The notes beneath the pieces were generated by a model, which saw only the letters and a list, made by a program, of their open reading frames with translations, made no database searches and was not told the origin of the DNA. From the NCBI GenBank assembly GCA_030386875.1, contig CM059557.1:58606514-58670513 (forward strand): DNA of 64,000 nt, read 5' to 3'. A program made the translations under genes and the position numbers. The DNA comes from Morinoia aosen (lineage: Eukaryota; Arthropoda; Malacostraca; Amphipoda; Talitridae). Each line of letters opens with the position of its first letter. Within the stretch, counting starts at the first letter, position 1. This document shows, in pieces, positions 46,301-49,330 of the stretch.

Positions 46301-46940
46301 AGGGTGTAGATCGGTACAGAAATGCTATGGTAGAGACTAAAGACGCTCAAGTCTAAACCTTTTAATTATGGAAGTTATAAACGAATTATGCGAGTTATTT
46401 TCCTTAGAAACATTTAATGTCTGAATTTTATCTAGTGCTGAGGTGTGCGTAATGGCTGCTGCCTCTATTTATGTACCCATAGGACATGTACCTTTAAACT
46501 TCTCTTTGCTCTAAGGAATGGTAGCTTTGTGTGGTGGCTGTGCACCAGCACGAATAAGTCATCAATTTAATCATACCAACTCGTGTGATGTTTATCTTAT
46601 CGACCTCACGCTGTCTTGATATCGACCTGACTGTCCGCGCTGTTCAATTTAAGATGCAACTTTGGCTGAGCGGCGGCCGTGCCCTCAGTGCCGTGCTGTG
46701 ATGCTGCCTCGTGCGTGAGCAGGTGAGCCGCTGCCTCTGAAGCACCTCAGCCGGCTGGCGTTCCGCTCAGCGCTGGGCCATTGCAGGATCCAGGAGAAGC
46801 TGGCGAGCCTGGAGGACTTCGTGCCCGCCGCCTTACGGGACTACCTTTGTTTTAAGGAGGAGTTGGAGCGCCTGATGCTCAGTCGCACCCTCGTCCATGC
46901 ACTTGATCTGAGCCTTGACCCATGTTCTCAAGCCAATTAG
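10248..46940 (+). CDS. Ankyrin-repeat and SOCS-box protein (ASB-like), 14 coding exons
   Basis: The coding exons are 10248-10334, 13115-13256, 21676-21761, 22522-22606, 23223-23332, 26185-26327, 26787-26969, 28978-29073, 31434-31568, 35590-35699, 36184-36328, 41965-42087, 43683-43825 and 46723-46940. All 13 introns are GT-AG and all junction phases match, giving 1806 bases: 601 residues and a TAG. Residues ~14-185 hold about five loose ankyrin repeats ([36 protein letters not shown]). Residues ~531-572 form a SOCS box: BC-box [18 protein letters not shown], then a Cul5-box-like [12 protein letters not shown]. Proteins of this layout are substrate receptors of Elongin B/C-Cullin5 ubiquitin ligases; the repeats bind the target. 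Two oddities: the usual BC-box cysteine is serine (S539), and the LPLP motif is reduced to FVPA. The ATG at 10248 is the likely start, but a good acceptor lies just inside it (TCTATAG, 10257), so an upstream first exon is possible. I do not recognise a specific orthologue. Confidence 0.85.
10335..11106. other. Intron 1, left part: no feature recognised
   Basis: AT-rich intronic sequence with only short shadow frames. I see no repeat family or RNA gene. Confidence 0.5.
11107..12026 (-). mobile_element. Tigger/pogo-like DNA transposon, deletion derivative (920 bp)
   Basis: The terminal inverted repeats begin CAGTGGTACC, with diverged inner parts (CACTAGATACGAG left; TCAAGATCCGAG on the complement of the right). 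TA flanks both ends (11105-11106 and 12027-12028), the Tc1/mariner target duplication. On the minus strand near 11745-11870 a degraded transposase C-terminus can be read ([15 protein letters not shown]), resembling the SLDxFF-type tail of Tigger transposases. The catalytic domain is missing, so it is non-autonomous. A second MITE sits inside it at 11391-11550. Confidence 0.75.
11391..11550. mobile_element. 160-bp palindromic MITE nested in the Tigger-like element
   Basis: Inverted repeats of about 40 bases share CTATGGTTACAGTGGATCC followed by AAATTCG near the left end, and the same on the complement of the right end. The unit is flanked by TA on both sides (11389-11390, 11551-11552). It has no coding capacity. 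Its position inside the larger TIR element makes it the younger insertion. Confidence 0.8.
12027..13114. other. Intron 1, right part: no feature recognised
   Basis: AT-rich sequence without recognisable genes or repeats. The acceptor for exon 2 is TTATGGATTTGCAG at 13101-13114. Confidence 0.5.
13115..13256 (+). CDS. ASB-like gene, exon 2 (residues 30-76)
   Basis: Acceptor GGATTTGCAG, donor GCAG|GTATTT, ends in phase 1. It encodes [14 protein letters not shown] through LLVYA, with [12 protein letters not shown] as a clear ankyrin core (G-x-[ST]-A-[IL]-H-x-A). Codon use and GC content stand out against the AT-rich flanks. Confidence 0.85.
13351..14567. mobile_element. TTAA-flanked TIR element (1217 bp)
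   Basis: A 13-base inverted repeat, GGGCACGGTCTGG, is present at both ends and flanked by TTAA (13347-13350 and 14568-14571). TTAA duplication is the hallmark of piggyBac-type insertion, but no transposase remains. Inside, the word CATTCCTGTACCTTCAA and its neighbours recur at 13781, 13967 and 14141, a degenerate internal repeat of about 180 bases. Confidence 0.65.
14566..15570. repeat. ~1 kb foldback (long inverted repeat) in intron 2
   Basis: The left half (TTAAGGAAAACGAACGG, AAAATAAGCTT, ATTCACAACATGTTTAGAAC, GAGCCCTAAAATTTT) returns in inverted order on the right (CCTAAGCTTATTTTG near 15490 and GTTCGTTTCCCTTGAG at 15550-15566). The arms are about 450 bases and imperfect, meeting near 15060. 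Transcribed within the intron, this would form a long imperfect hairpin. It starts at the TTAA that ends the preceding element, so the two may be parts of one larger mobile unit. Confidence 0.75.
15571..16380. other. Intron 2, AT-rich stretch without recognised feature
   Basis: T-rich sequence with some repeated words (ACTGTGTTCTGTGTGATTTAGAATTAC and close variants near 15870-15950). No gene, RNA or bounded mobile element is seen. Confidence 0.5.
16496..17410. repeat. 15-bp minisatellite, array 1 (CATCCTGGCTTGGCC type, ~61 units)
   Basis: About 61 tandem 15-base units. The left end uses CTAGCTTGACCCATC, the middle mixes TTGACC and TTGGCC versions in blocks, and about 16920-17330 is nearly pure CTGGCTTGGCCCATC. 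Since 15 is a multiple of three and the unit lacks stops, long open frames appear on both strands (HPGLA repeats on +, MGQAR on -). They are a by-product of the period. The pure core and decayed edge suggest expansion from the centre. Confidence 0.97.
17411..18270. repeat. 15-bp minisatellite, array 2 (CpG-rich CGCTAGCTCGACCCG, ~57 units)
   Basis: About 57 nearly identical 15-base units, with rare variants (CTAGA near 17600, CTTGC at 17881 and near 18046). Each unit carries three CpG dinucleotides and the NheI word GCTAGC. The unit aligns with array 1 (shared CTAGCTYGACC) but differs by CATC to CGCG, and the switch happens within two units at 17400-17425. The + frame stays open across both arrays (RASST repeats), again because of period and composition. 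Confidence 0.97.
18330..18465. repeat. 15-bp minisatellite, array 3 (CTCACTCAACCCACC, ~9 units)
   Basis: Nine units of a third 15-base repeat, with an internal switch from CCCTCACT to CCCCCACT and back. The period is the same as arrays 1 and 2, and CAACCCACC resembles their CGACCCATC. It is separated from array 2 by about 60 bases of degenerate CTATCCTAACC-type repeats. Confidence 0.95.
18478..18692. repeat. 25-bp minisatellite (CTGTACCCTATTCTCGTGTA..., ~8 units)
   Basis: CTGTACCCTATTCT recurs every 25 bases (18481, 18506, 18531 and on), alternating TCATCTACTCTA and TYGTGTACTCTA. Because 25 is not a multiple of three, all three + frames show shifted versions of the same peptide, which argues against coding. 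Confidence 0.95.
18693..19080. repeat. Degenerate CCTAACC/ACCTATTC repeats flanking the arrays
   Basis: Scattered words such as TTAACCTATC, CTAACCAA, TTAACCTAACTCATTC and TCTAACC at irregular 15-base-like spacing continue beyond the ordered arrays; the same texture lies left of array 1 at 16400-16495. They look like decayed copies of the ancestral repeat. CCTAA is also the complement of the arthropod telomere unit TTAGG, but no clean telomeric run is present. Confidence 0.55.
19323..19685 (+). mobile_element. SINE-like retroposon, copy E, with 14-bp target duplication
   Basis: A full-length copy from CCCCTCAGG to the TAATCTAAT tail, flanked by CTTTTCAATGCTCT (19309-19322 and 19686-19699). 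It is close to copies A and G, including the GAGCTGAGAG/GAGGTGAGAG diagnostic block. Confidence 0.9.
19700..20690. other. Intron 2, no feature recognised
   Basis: AT-rich intronic sequence between two retroposon copies. The open frames are short and without motifs. Confidence 0.5.
20695..21032 (+). mobile_element. SINE-like retroposon, copy F (diverged, 5'-truncated)
   Basis: It starts at the CTCTCCAGGAAGG/AAATGTGAGG block, lacks the hairpin head, and has an insertion near TGTGCAGAGAATCTTGTGCATTG. It ends GGGAGGCTGAAACTAAC and TAAATCTAATCTAAT. The divergence marks an older copy. Confidence 0.75.
21676..21761 (+). CDS. ASB-like gene, exon 3 (residues 77-105)
   Basis: Acceptor CTTGTGCTACAG, donor GATGAG|GTATGT. 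The first two bases complete a codon with the last G of exon 2, giving D. It encodes [29 protein letters not shown], where [11 protein letters not shown] is an ankyrin helix pair. Phase 0 at the end. Confidence 0.85.
22522..22606 (+). CDS. ASB-like gene, exon 4 (residues 106-133)
   Basis: Acceptor TCTTCTTGTGCAG, donor TGTG|GTAAGT, ends in phase 1. [18 protein letters not shown] is the best ankyrin match in the protein (LLxxGADPN). Intron 3 (21762-22521) holds nothing recognisable. Confidence 0.9.
22607..23222. other. Intron 4 with an imperfect direct repeat
   Basis: A block beginning ACAGAACTGATCAAATTGTGGCC at about 22922 recurs at about 23056 (ACAGAGCTGATCAACTTGTGG), both running through GAACGTC and TTTTTGAAGCGCTGG. 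This gives a duplication of about 130 bases. No gene content. The acceptor of exon 5 is GTGCGGTCGCAG. Confidence 0.65.
23223..23332 (+). CDS. ASB-like gene, exon 5 (residues 134-170)
   Basis: Acceptor GTCGCAG, donor GCCCTA|GTAAGA, ends in phase 0. It encodes [17 protein letters not shown], then [20 protein letters not shown]; the first helix pair and GWAPIYFA form an ankyrin unit. The exon is GC-rich compared with its introns. Confidence 0.88.
23688..23907. mobile_element. 220-bp TTAA-flanked MITE (family M1, copy 1)
   Basis: It is flanked by TTAA (23684-23687 and 23908-23911), with end repeats CACTTTCACTGC on the left and CACTTTGACTGC on the complement of the right. It contains ACCACCGGTGGCG near 23878, a relic of the palindrome preserved in copy 3. 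The TTAA target and ends resemble piggyBac-type non-autonomous elements. Confidence 0.75.
24120..24392 (-). mobile_element. LINE 3' tail fragment with (ATAC)n end
   Basis: Read on the complement, it matches 63415-63670: GATGGGATTGACC, GGGGCTGCACTCAATGAAGCGG, GGGCCTGACTGTGG, CTGCTGATC, the hairpin CCCTCCCATAGGGAGG, then a TATGTATGTAT run. At 63 kb the same tail follows a decayed LINE C-terminus, so this is a 5'-truncated LINE insertion on the minus strand. Confidence 0.75.
24774..25350 (+). mobile_element. SINE-like retroposons, copies G and H, partial head-to-tail dimer
   Basis: Copy G begins CCCCTCAAGGGGATAC and stops at CTTTCTCATCTT (about 24998). A complete copy H starts immediately (CCCCTCAGGGGGATAC) and ends GGGAGGCTAAAAATTTCTTATATAAT. 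Copy G lacks its 3' half, and that half is not found after H, so this is a tandem partial dimer rather than a simple nested insertion. H has the CTAAAGG subfamily block and shares its ending with copy L. Confidence 0.88.
26185..26327 (+). CDS. ASB-like gene, exon 6 (residues 171-218)
   Basis: Acceptor TTTTCTCTCCAG, donor ATTCC|GTGAGT, ends in phase 2. It encodes [14 protein letters not shown] (last ankyrin helix), then [20 protein letters not shown]. From here the protein no longer reads as canonical ankyrin repeats but remains helical. Confidence 0.88.
26354..26545. mobile_element. TTAA MITE (family M1, copy 2, decayed right end)
   Basis: It starts after TTAA (26350-26353) with CACATTTACTGCAG and aligns along its length with the copy at 41584: GTTAAACTGA, TAACTGGGTCTATTAAATACCATTGATTTA. 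It keeps two hairpin words, CGACCCATCGATGGGTTG and CGACCCACCGGCGGGTG, each now imperfect. The right terminus and its TTAA are lost in CCCGTTGGTGACATGG. Confidence 0.7.
26787..26969 (+). CDS. ASB-like gene, exon 7 (residues 218-279)
   Basis: Acceptor TCCCACCTACAG, donor AGGAG|GTGCGC, phase 2 to phase 2. It encodes [18 protein letters not shown] through [10 protein letters not shown]. It is GC-rich and strongly codon-biased, with helical amphipathic segments and no catalytic motif seen. Confidence 0.88.
26970..28977. other. Intron 7
   Basis: It contains retroposon copy I. The remainder (27700-28970) is AT-rich with no recognised gene. The pyrimidine tract and TTTTTGTTGCAG at its end make a strong acceptor. 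Confidence 0.6.
27358..27682 (+). mobile_element. SINE-like retroposon, copy I (diverged)
   Basis: CGGATACAGCCATTGTATC preserves the head dyad with a changed loop. GGGAATTAGCAC, GTGAGGTCCCGAGCTAAAG, CGGACCATCCTTTTTCGG, CATAGATCCTGCG and GGAGGGCCAAATTG follow in order. The tail has lost its TAATC repeats. Confidence 0.75.
28978..29073 (+). CDS. ASB-like gene, exon 8 (residues 279-311)
   Basis: Acceptor TTTTTGTTGCAG, donor CCACAG|GTGTGT, phase 2 to phase 2. It encodes [20 protein letters not shown], then [11 protein letters not shown]. The exon can be skipped or included without breaking frame. Confidence 0.85.
29480..30320. repeat. Possible retroelement leader with PBS-like words and a 24-bp repeat
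   Basis: Four words resembling retroelement primer-binding sites occur within 160 bases: TGGCTCCCAAGAT (30029), TGGCACCCAACGCGG (30092), TTGGCGCCCAAGAGG (30130) and TTGGCGTCCGATCAAGG (30176). They are followed by a 24-base tandem repeat, GTGGGGATCTCAATCTACTCTTCT, about four units (30217-30312). Degenerate copies of its ATCAATCTACTT core occur at 29520-29590. No LTR boundary or gag/pol is visible, so the retroelement reading is tentative; the tandem repeat is certain. Confidence 0.45.
30750..30890 (+). other. Cryptic or alternative exon candidate in intron 8
   Basis: Between CTCCCACGTCAG (30753) and GTT|GTGAGC (30890) lies an open stretch encoding [19 protein letters not shown], then [18 protein letters not shown], more protein-like than its surroundings. 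Its length does not preserve the phase between exons 8 and 9, so it cannot be a constitutive exon of the model. It may be a poison exon, a transposon fragment or chance. Confidence 0.2.
31434..31568 (+). CDS. ASB-like gene, exon 9 (residues 311-356)
   Basis: Acceptor with a T-rich tract and CTTTCCAG, donor TGCGT|GTGAGT, phase 2 to phase 2. It encodes [15 protein letters not shown], then [20 protein letters not shown] and [19 protein letters not shown] resembles a degenerate ankyrin second helix. Confidence 0.87.
31937..32392 (-). mobile_element. Penelope-like element remnant (PLE-2) with inverted ends
   Basis: The minus strand at 32075-32302 encodes a decayed GIY-YIG C-terminus ([36 protein letters not shown]). 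This lines up in order with the intact PLE-1 protein 1.7 kb away ([35 protein letters not shown]). Both flanks carry the same inverted sequence (left TTTTTGGAACGTTTTGGG and CATCATCAGCTGAAAAACACG; right GTGTTTTTCAGCTGATGATG and ACGTTCCAAAAATG). The TGATGATG...GAAACGTTCC style of end is typical of PLEs. Confidence 0.8.
33213..33548 (-). pseudogene. Second, inverted copy of the PLE-1 GIY-YIG C-terminus
   Basis: An open frame of 111 codons on the minus strand, identical in protein sequence to residues 93-203 of the + strand fragment. It begins at MPKSLQSC and is cut at the inner end of the left arm, so it lacks upstream sequence. It exists because the arm was duplicated in inverse orientation. 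Confidence 0.85.
33589..34200 (+). CDS. PLE-1 GIY-YIG endonuclease fragment (203 codons)
   Basis: An open frame for the C-terminal part of a Penelope-like polyprotein. Residues ~95-190 form the GIY-YIG nuclease: [18 protein letters not shown] with the Cys-x2-Cys pair typical of PLE proteins, then [36 protein letters not shown] with the conserved glutamate. PLE nucleases nick DNA to prime reverse transcription. The RT domain should precede it but is missing, so this is not an autonomous element. The frame runs intact to TAA at 34198-34200. Confidence 0.85.
   Translation: MRSYFCRNSFPLSVVEKIFRATIECNRKDKMPNYDVQKKILYISVNYMSNALNRYVMKELKLLLSKYYPQLNPRIIFRNGFSVGSFFRFTDRMPKSLQSCVVYKYTCSQCNATYCGETTRHLVTRIAEHKGMSVRTGRATNQTLHSSIRDHAHLDGHPINQNNFEIIGHSSRQDIRLLESILIHQIKPTLNATDSSVPLQVLN
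34740..35589. other. Intron 9, right part; possible tRNA-like box
   Basis: No gene is recognised. At 35212-35240 ATGACTCAGCGGTAGACGCC looks like a tRNA A box region, but no matching B box follows at the right distance, so a SINE or tRNA is not called. The acceptor for exon 10 is TTTTTTCCACAG. Confidence 0.4.
35590..35699 (+). CDS. ASB-like gene, exon 10 (residues 356-393)
   Basis: Acceptor TTTCCACAG, donor GGCCG|GTGTGT, phase 2 to phase 1. It encodes [20 protein letters not shown], then [17 protein letters not shown]. The final [15 protein letters not shown], completed by exon 11, looks like an ankyrin helix and loop. Confidence 0.86.
36184..36328 (+). CDS. ASB-like gene, exon 11 (residues 393-441)
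   Basis: Acceptor CTGTGTGCAG; ends in phase 2. It encodes [18 protein letters not shown], then [18 protein letters not shown]. The chosen donor TTCAG|GTTCCT is weak. A donor 30 bases on (TTCAA|GTTAGT, 36358/36359) has the same phase and would add [10 protein letters not shown]. Both keep the frame, so the exact end is uncertain; I prefer the shorter form because the extra residues look like translated intron. Confidence 0.75.
36515..36880 (+). mobile_element. SINE-like retroposon, copy J (old)
   Basis: CTCAGTGGGAAACAACTATTTTATC is a worn hairpin head. ACTTTCAGGGGAAAAGTGTGAG, TTTTTTTCGGTTTGCTGC, TTGTGCATAGATTC, TACTAAATGGTGC and GGAGGCTTAAAATAAC follow in the family order. It carries a duplicated AAAGGGTGTGAGTGCAC-type insert before CATAGATTC. 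Confidence 0.72.
38590..38905 (+). mobile_element. Possible SINE-like retroposon, copy K (very diverged)
   Basis: The order of weak blocks (TTCTTTTCTGCCC, CTTGACTTGCTATTGCTATGCAC, CACACCTTCTGCATA, TTAGGGAGCTATAAATTG) follows the family consensus. Similarity is low and the head is gone, so the assignment is tentative. Confidence 0.35.
39784..40141 (+). mobile_element. SINE-like retroposon, copy L, with 15-bp target duplication
   Basis: Flanked by AAGTTTTCCTAGATC (39769-39783 and 40142-40156). A complete copy of the CTAAAGG subfamily: CCCTCAGGGGGATACAAC, GGGAATTGGCGCTCCC, GAGGGCCCGAGCTAAAGG, CGGACCATC, CATAGATTCCGCG, GGGAGGCTAAAACTTTC, then TTATATAATAATAATA instead of TAATC repeats. It is the sharpest example for defining the element's ends. 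Confidence 0.92.
40603..40795. repeat. ~190-bp foldback with CTGGTGAGATCTT ends
   Basis: CTGGTGAGATCTTATCATCC on the left is mirrored by GGACAAGATCTCACCAACG on the right. TGGATTTCTACCGTGATGG against CGAAGTAGAAATCCA and CCTTGAGTTAGTATGGATTTGTAA against TTACAAATCTATGACAACTCAAGG continue the pairing. The loop around CACGGTAGACTCTTC...AGCTCACCGTG pairs as well. It is a MITE-like hairpin with no coding capacity. Confidence 0.75.
40844..41478. mobile_element. Solo LTR, 635 bp, with CTCAG target duplication
   Basis: Starts TGTGGTGTATTGC and ends CATCCCACAACA (TG...CA), flanked by CTCAG (40839-40843, 41479-41483). It is GC-richer than its surroundings and has internal direct and inverted words (AGACTCACCACACTAGCTTGG / CTAGTGTGTGC). 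No internal retroelement genes. A five-base duplication fits Ty3, copia or BEL elements, so the superfamily is undetermined. It differs from the LTR at 7.6 kb. Confidence 0.75.
41584..41805. mobile_element. 222-bp TTAA-flanked MITE (family M1, copy 3) with two perfect palindromes
   Basis: Flanked by TTAA (41580-41583, 41806-41809), with ends CACGTTAGTTGCG on the left and CACATTCATTGCGG on the complement of the right. It carries a 24-base perfect palindrome centred on ATCGAT (41726-41749; core ACGACCCATCGATGGGTCGT) and a 22-base perfect palindrome centred on ACCGGT (41770-41791; core ACGACCCACCGGTGGGTCGT). Copies at 26354 and 23688 have decayed versions. It sits in intron 11 just before exon 12. 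Confidence 0.85.
41965..42087 (+). CDS. ASB-like gene, exon 12 (residues 441-482)
   Basis: Acceptor GCGTTGCAG, donor TCTTG|GTGAGT, phase 2 to phase 2. It encodes [20 protein letters not shown], then [20 protein letters not shown]. The last part ([15 protein letters not shown]) reads as an ankyrin-like helix and turn. Translation past the donor stops at once (TGG TGA). Confidence 0.88.
42088..43290 (+). repeat. Minisatellite built from the exon 12 5' splice site (~31-bp unit)
   Basis: Directly at the donor begins an array of roughly 38 units of the form GTCACTTG|GTGAGTTGTGCTG followed by TGTGTGTTGT. The exon end reads GTCACCTCTTG|GTGAGTTGTGCTG, so the unit contains the splice junction and the last exon bases. 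The first few units are irregular (CTGTTC|GTGAGTTTTG variants), later ones are nearly uniform with TGTGTG length changes. Most units keep TTG|GTGAGT, a strong match to U1. Open frames here follow from the lack of stops in some registers. Confidence 0.93.
43683..43825 (+). CDS. ASB-like gene, exon 13 (residues 482-530)
   Basis: Acceptor CCCTGTTCCAG, donor TTGCAGT|GTGAGT, phase 2 to phase 1. It encodes [20 protein letters not shown], then [20 protein letters not shown] and KWRRDLQ. This is the linker that leads into the SOCS box. Confidence 0.88.
43826..44425 (+). repeat. 29-bp G-rich minisatellite at the intron 13 donor
   Basis: It starts at the donor (GTGAGTGTTGGGTGTG), passes through irregular GTGTGGTATGGTGGGGAGT units, then settles into about 15 regular units GGGAGTGCTGGGTGTACTGT followed by GGYGAGGCA (43985-44425). 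The + strand is strongly G-rich. Because 29 is not a multiple of three and the minus strand lacks stops, 240- and 301-codon minus frames (TQHSLPHHS-type repeats) appear; these are not genes. Confidence 0.93.
44624..45706 (-). mobile_element. Tigger/pogo-like deletion derivative (1083 bp)
   Basis: Short inverted ends CAGTAATACC and CAGTAATACT, with TA on both sides (44622-44623, 45707-45708). On the minus strand a transposase N-terminus reads [19 protein letters not shown], then [20 protein letters not shown] and [17 protein letters not shown]. This is the basic leader and CENP-B/Tigger-type helix-turn-helix. A C-terminal acidic segment follows ([24 protein letters not shown]), with the DDE catalytic core deleted. 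It is non-autonomous and decayed. Confidence 0.75.
45709..46722. other. Intron 13, right part: no feature recognised
   Basis: AT-rich, then GC-richer towards exon 14. The acceptor used is CGTGCGTGAGCAG at 46710-46722; the exon then starts GTGAGCCG, itself a donor-like word. Confidence 0.5.
46723..46940 (+). CDS. ASB-like gene, exon 14: SOCS box and stop (residues 530-601)
   Basis: Acceptor GTGAGCAG. GT completes a Cys codon with the last T of exon 13. It encodes [18 protein letters not shown] (BC box, Elongin C contact), then [18 protein letters not shown] (Cul5-box region with the ALRDYL helix), a charged [10 protein letters not shown] helix and a 20-residue tail ending CSQAN before TAG at 46938-46940. 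The SOCS box occupies its own last exon. Ser replaces the usual Cys in L-x3-C. Confidence 0.9.
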
Positions 46941-48376
46941 TAAACACAATTTTTCCCGTTCATGTTAATGAGAGTATTATTATGTCATTTCAAGGTGTAA
47001 ATTTAATATTTTTCAGGTGTATTTTACATTCGGACAAATTCCATGTAACATAGTCATAGAGAAATAAGAATTAGATCAAAATGAAATACTTATTGAACAC
47101 ATGGTGCTTCCAGAAAATCCACGCTATAGGTCTTAATTATTTTTGGGGATTACCTTGACCACTTATGGCTCTCATCTCGTTCAAAGCAGTTTCTCTGCGA
47201 TTTGATTCGATGAATCGGAACTTTTTTCAAGCCCGGAAAGGGTCAAAAATAGCTTTTTGTAGAAGCTGTAAAATAGGTTTTCGCAGAAGCCTGTACTTTT
47301 TTTGATTGCCTCCTAAGTGTCAAAACTGCGACCTTACACTTAATTTTTCATTTTTGTGAGCGGAAAATAGTTACAGGGAGTTATATCTGGTGAAAATGGA
47401 GGGTTATATTAAATTCGGTTAGGTTGCATTGTTTTGGGTCAAAAACTCTTATTTGAATTGAAACTTCAGCAGTTGCTTTGTTGTGATGCAGTAGCCTGTT
47501 TGATCTTCCCATTCTTTGGGCTTTTTTTGTCACACGTTTCTTCTCAGCTTGTCGGACTTTAGCAGGGCTTTTCATAGTACTGCTGAAATTCCTTTTCATA
47601 TTTACAAAGTTTGAAACCAAAATGATGCCATTCATCATAAAATTCGCGAATGATTGTTAACATGTTTATTAAGCACAACTGTAGACCGGACGTAATCTTA
47701 CAATACAGCGAAGCTGAGCAGTCTGATTCTTACAATATTCCGTCATCGGACGCTGGCGCGCCGGTTGTGCAGTTACGCCCAACCGCTTTGACGAATATGG
47801 TCAGGAAAATTTGAGACAGCACCTCGCATTGTTTAATATTGAAAATTTTCAGCATGATTGAAGCATCAACAATTTTTCATGAGTTTTTATTTCGAGAATA
47901 CAGTCACTTTTATGGCTTCAACAGAAGCCTTTATTACATCTATGGTGTGTTACCGTCCTCACTGTCGTTCTAGCAGATACCGGATTTTAAAGTAGTTGAC
48001 GTCGTCGACACAGCCGGCTGTACCGCATTGACGATGTAAATTATCTGAAAACCCGACATAAGGTCGGTAATATGTACACCATTCTCACATTTTCTCGCAT
48101 TGTCTTCAAGTCCAATAATACGCATAGGATTTTTTCGAATGTTATCACTATTCACTTTTCATTTGTTTGAGCTATAATAAGCCTTAAAACTAGCAGAAAA
48201 CTAGTTTCTCTAAATTTGAAGGTACACAAAGCGCTGTGACGAGCACACGTTGCGCCCCAAATCACTCACTACAATAGAACTTCCTACCTCGCGCGAGCGA
48301 GAAGTAGGAAGCACGGCAAAGTGGGCTGTTCGTTTTCTGTCATTTGATTTCATAAAAATTGCCTTTCATCTGAATT
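46941..48376. other. 3' flank of the ASB-like gene
   Basis: No canonical AATAAA was seen in the first ~450 bases after the stop; GAAATAAG at about 47062 and TATTAAATT near 47405 are weak candidates. Otherwise the sequence is AT-rich with no recognised gene or repeat. The start of the next retroposon cluster is near 48377. Confidence 0.45.
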
Positions 48377-49005
48377 TGAGCGGGGGGAAATGTGTGAGAG
48401 CCCGGTCTTAGAGTTAGATAGGCCTTCTTTTTGTTAAAATAGAATAGATTTTTTGTTATGTGACTTATCATCTGTTTCGGTTCACTGCTGTCCTGTTTTT
48501 CAGCACTCACTACTTTCTTTTTCAACTTTTATTTTGTTTCATGAACTTATTTCTCAGCTTACTGTTTTTATGTACCTTGTGCGTAGATTTCACGTTCCCT
48601 TAACTCCATACTAAATGGTGCCTTCATCCTTCCTCTCTTCAATGTGAGGGCCCAAGCTAAAGGTTAGGTGGGCTTTCTTTTTGTTGAAAATTTTTTTTTT
48701 TGTGTTACGGACCATCTTTTTTTCGGTTCACTGCTGTCCTGTTTTTTCTGCACCTACTACTTTTTTTGAACTTTGATCTTGTTTCATGAACTTCTTTCTC
48801 ATCTTACTATTTCTATGCCCTTTCTGCATAGATTCCGCGTTCCTTTAACTCCATACTAATTGGTGCCTTCTTCCTTCCACTCTTTGGATCGCATTTGTTG
48901 CGGATAGGGAGGCTTAATCTAACTAATAATCTAATCTAATCCTTCCTCTCTTTGAACATCTTTGTGGTAAAAGGGGACTAAAACTTTCTTATAATCAATC
49001 AATCA
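48377..49005 (+). mobile_element. SINE-like retroposon M1 with a second copy (M2) inserted in it
   Basis: M1 runs from GGGGGGAAATGTGTGAGAGCCC to TCCTTCCTCTCTT (48627-48639). A 5'-truncated copy M2 (48640-48939, CAATGTGAGGGCCC to the TAATCTAA tail) follows. TCCTTCCTCTCTT is then repeated (48940-48952) and M1 resumes (TGAACATCTTTGTGG to ATCAATCAATCAATC). The 13-base duplication proves self-insertion. M1 has lost its hairpin head. Confidence 0.88.
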
Positions 49006-49330
49006 ATCAGAATTTGAGCAACAGCACTGTTAATATATGTACGTTGGACTACTATAAAAACGGCTAAGAAAAGCCAACATGTACAAAATTAATCTAATTT
49101 ATATTCATGTGTGCTGTGCGTTATAAACAGTACATAAAAACAATTTTTTCTTGACTAAAATATAATAAGTGTTAAAATGTAAGAATACGGAATCGGTATT
49201 TGGTATTAGTGTGAAGTGCTCACATAGAACAAGGTAAAAAACGGCTACGAATTTTTTCCGTACTTTGTATATATTGTTAAGCTTCGTATATTAAGACGTA
49301 AAACTGTGTATGGTTAATAAAAATGCCTCT
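49006..49330. other. No feature recognised
   Basis: AT-rich sequence between the nested retroposons and the Tigger-like pseudogene. Confidence 0.5.
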
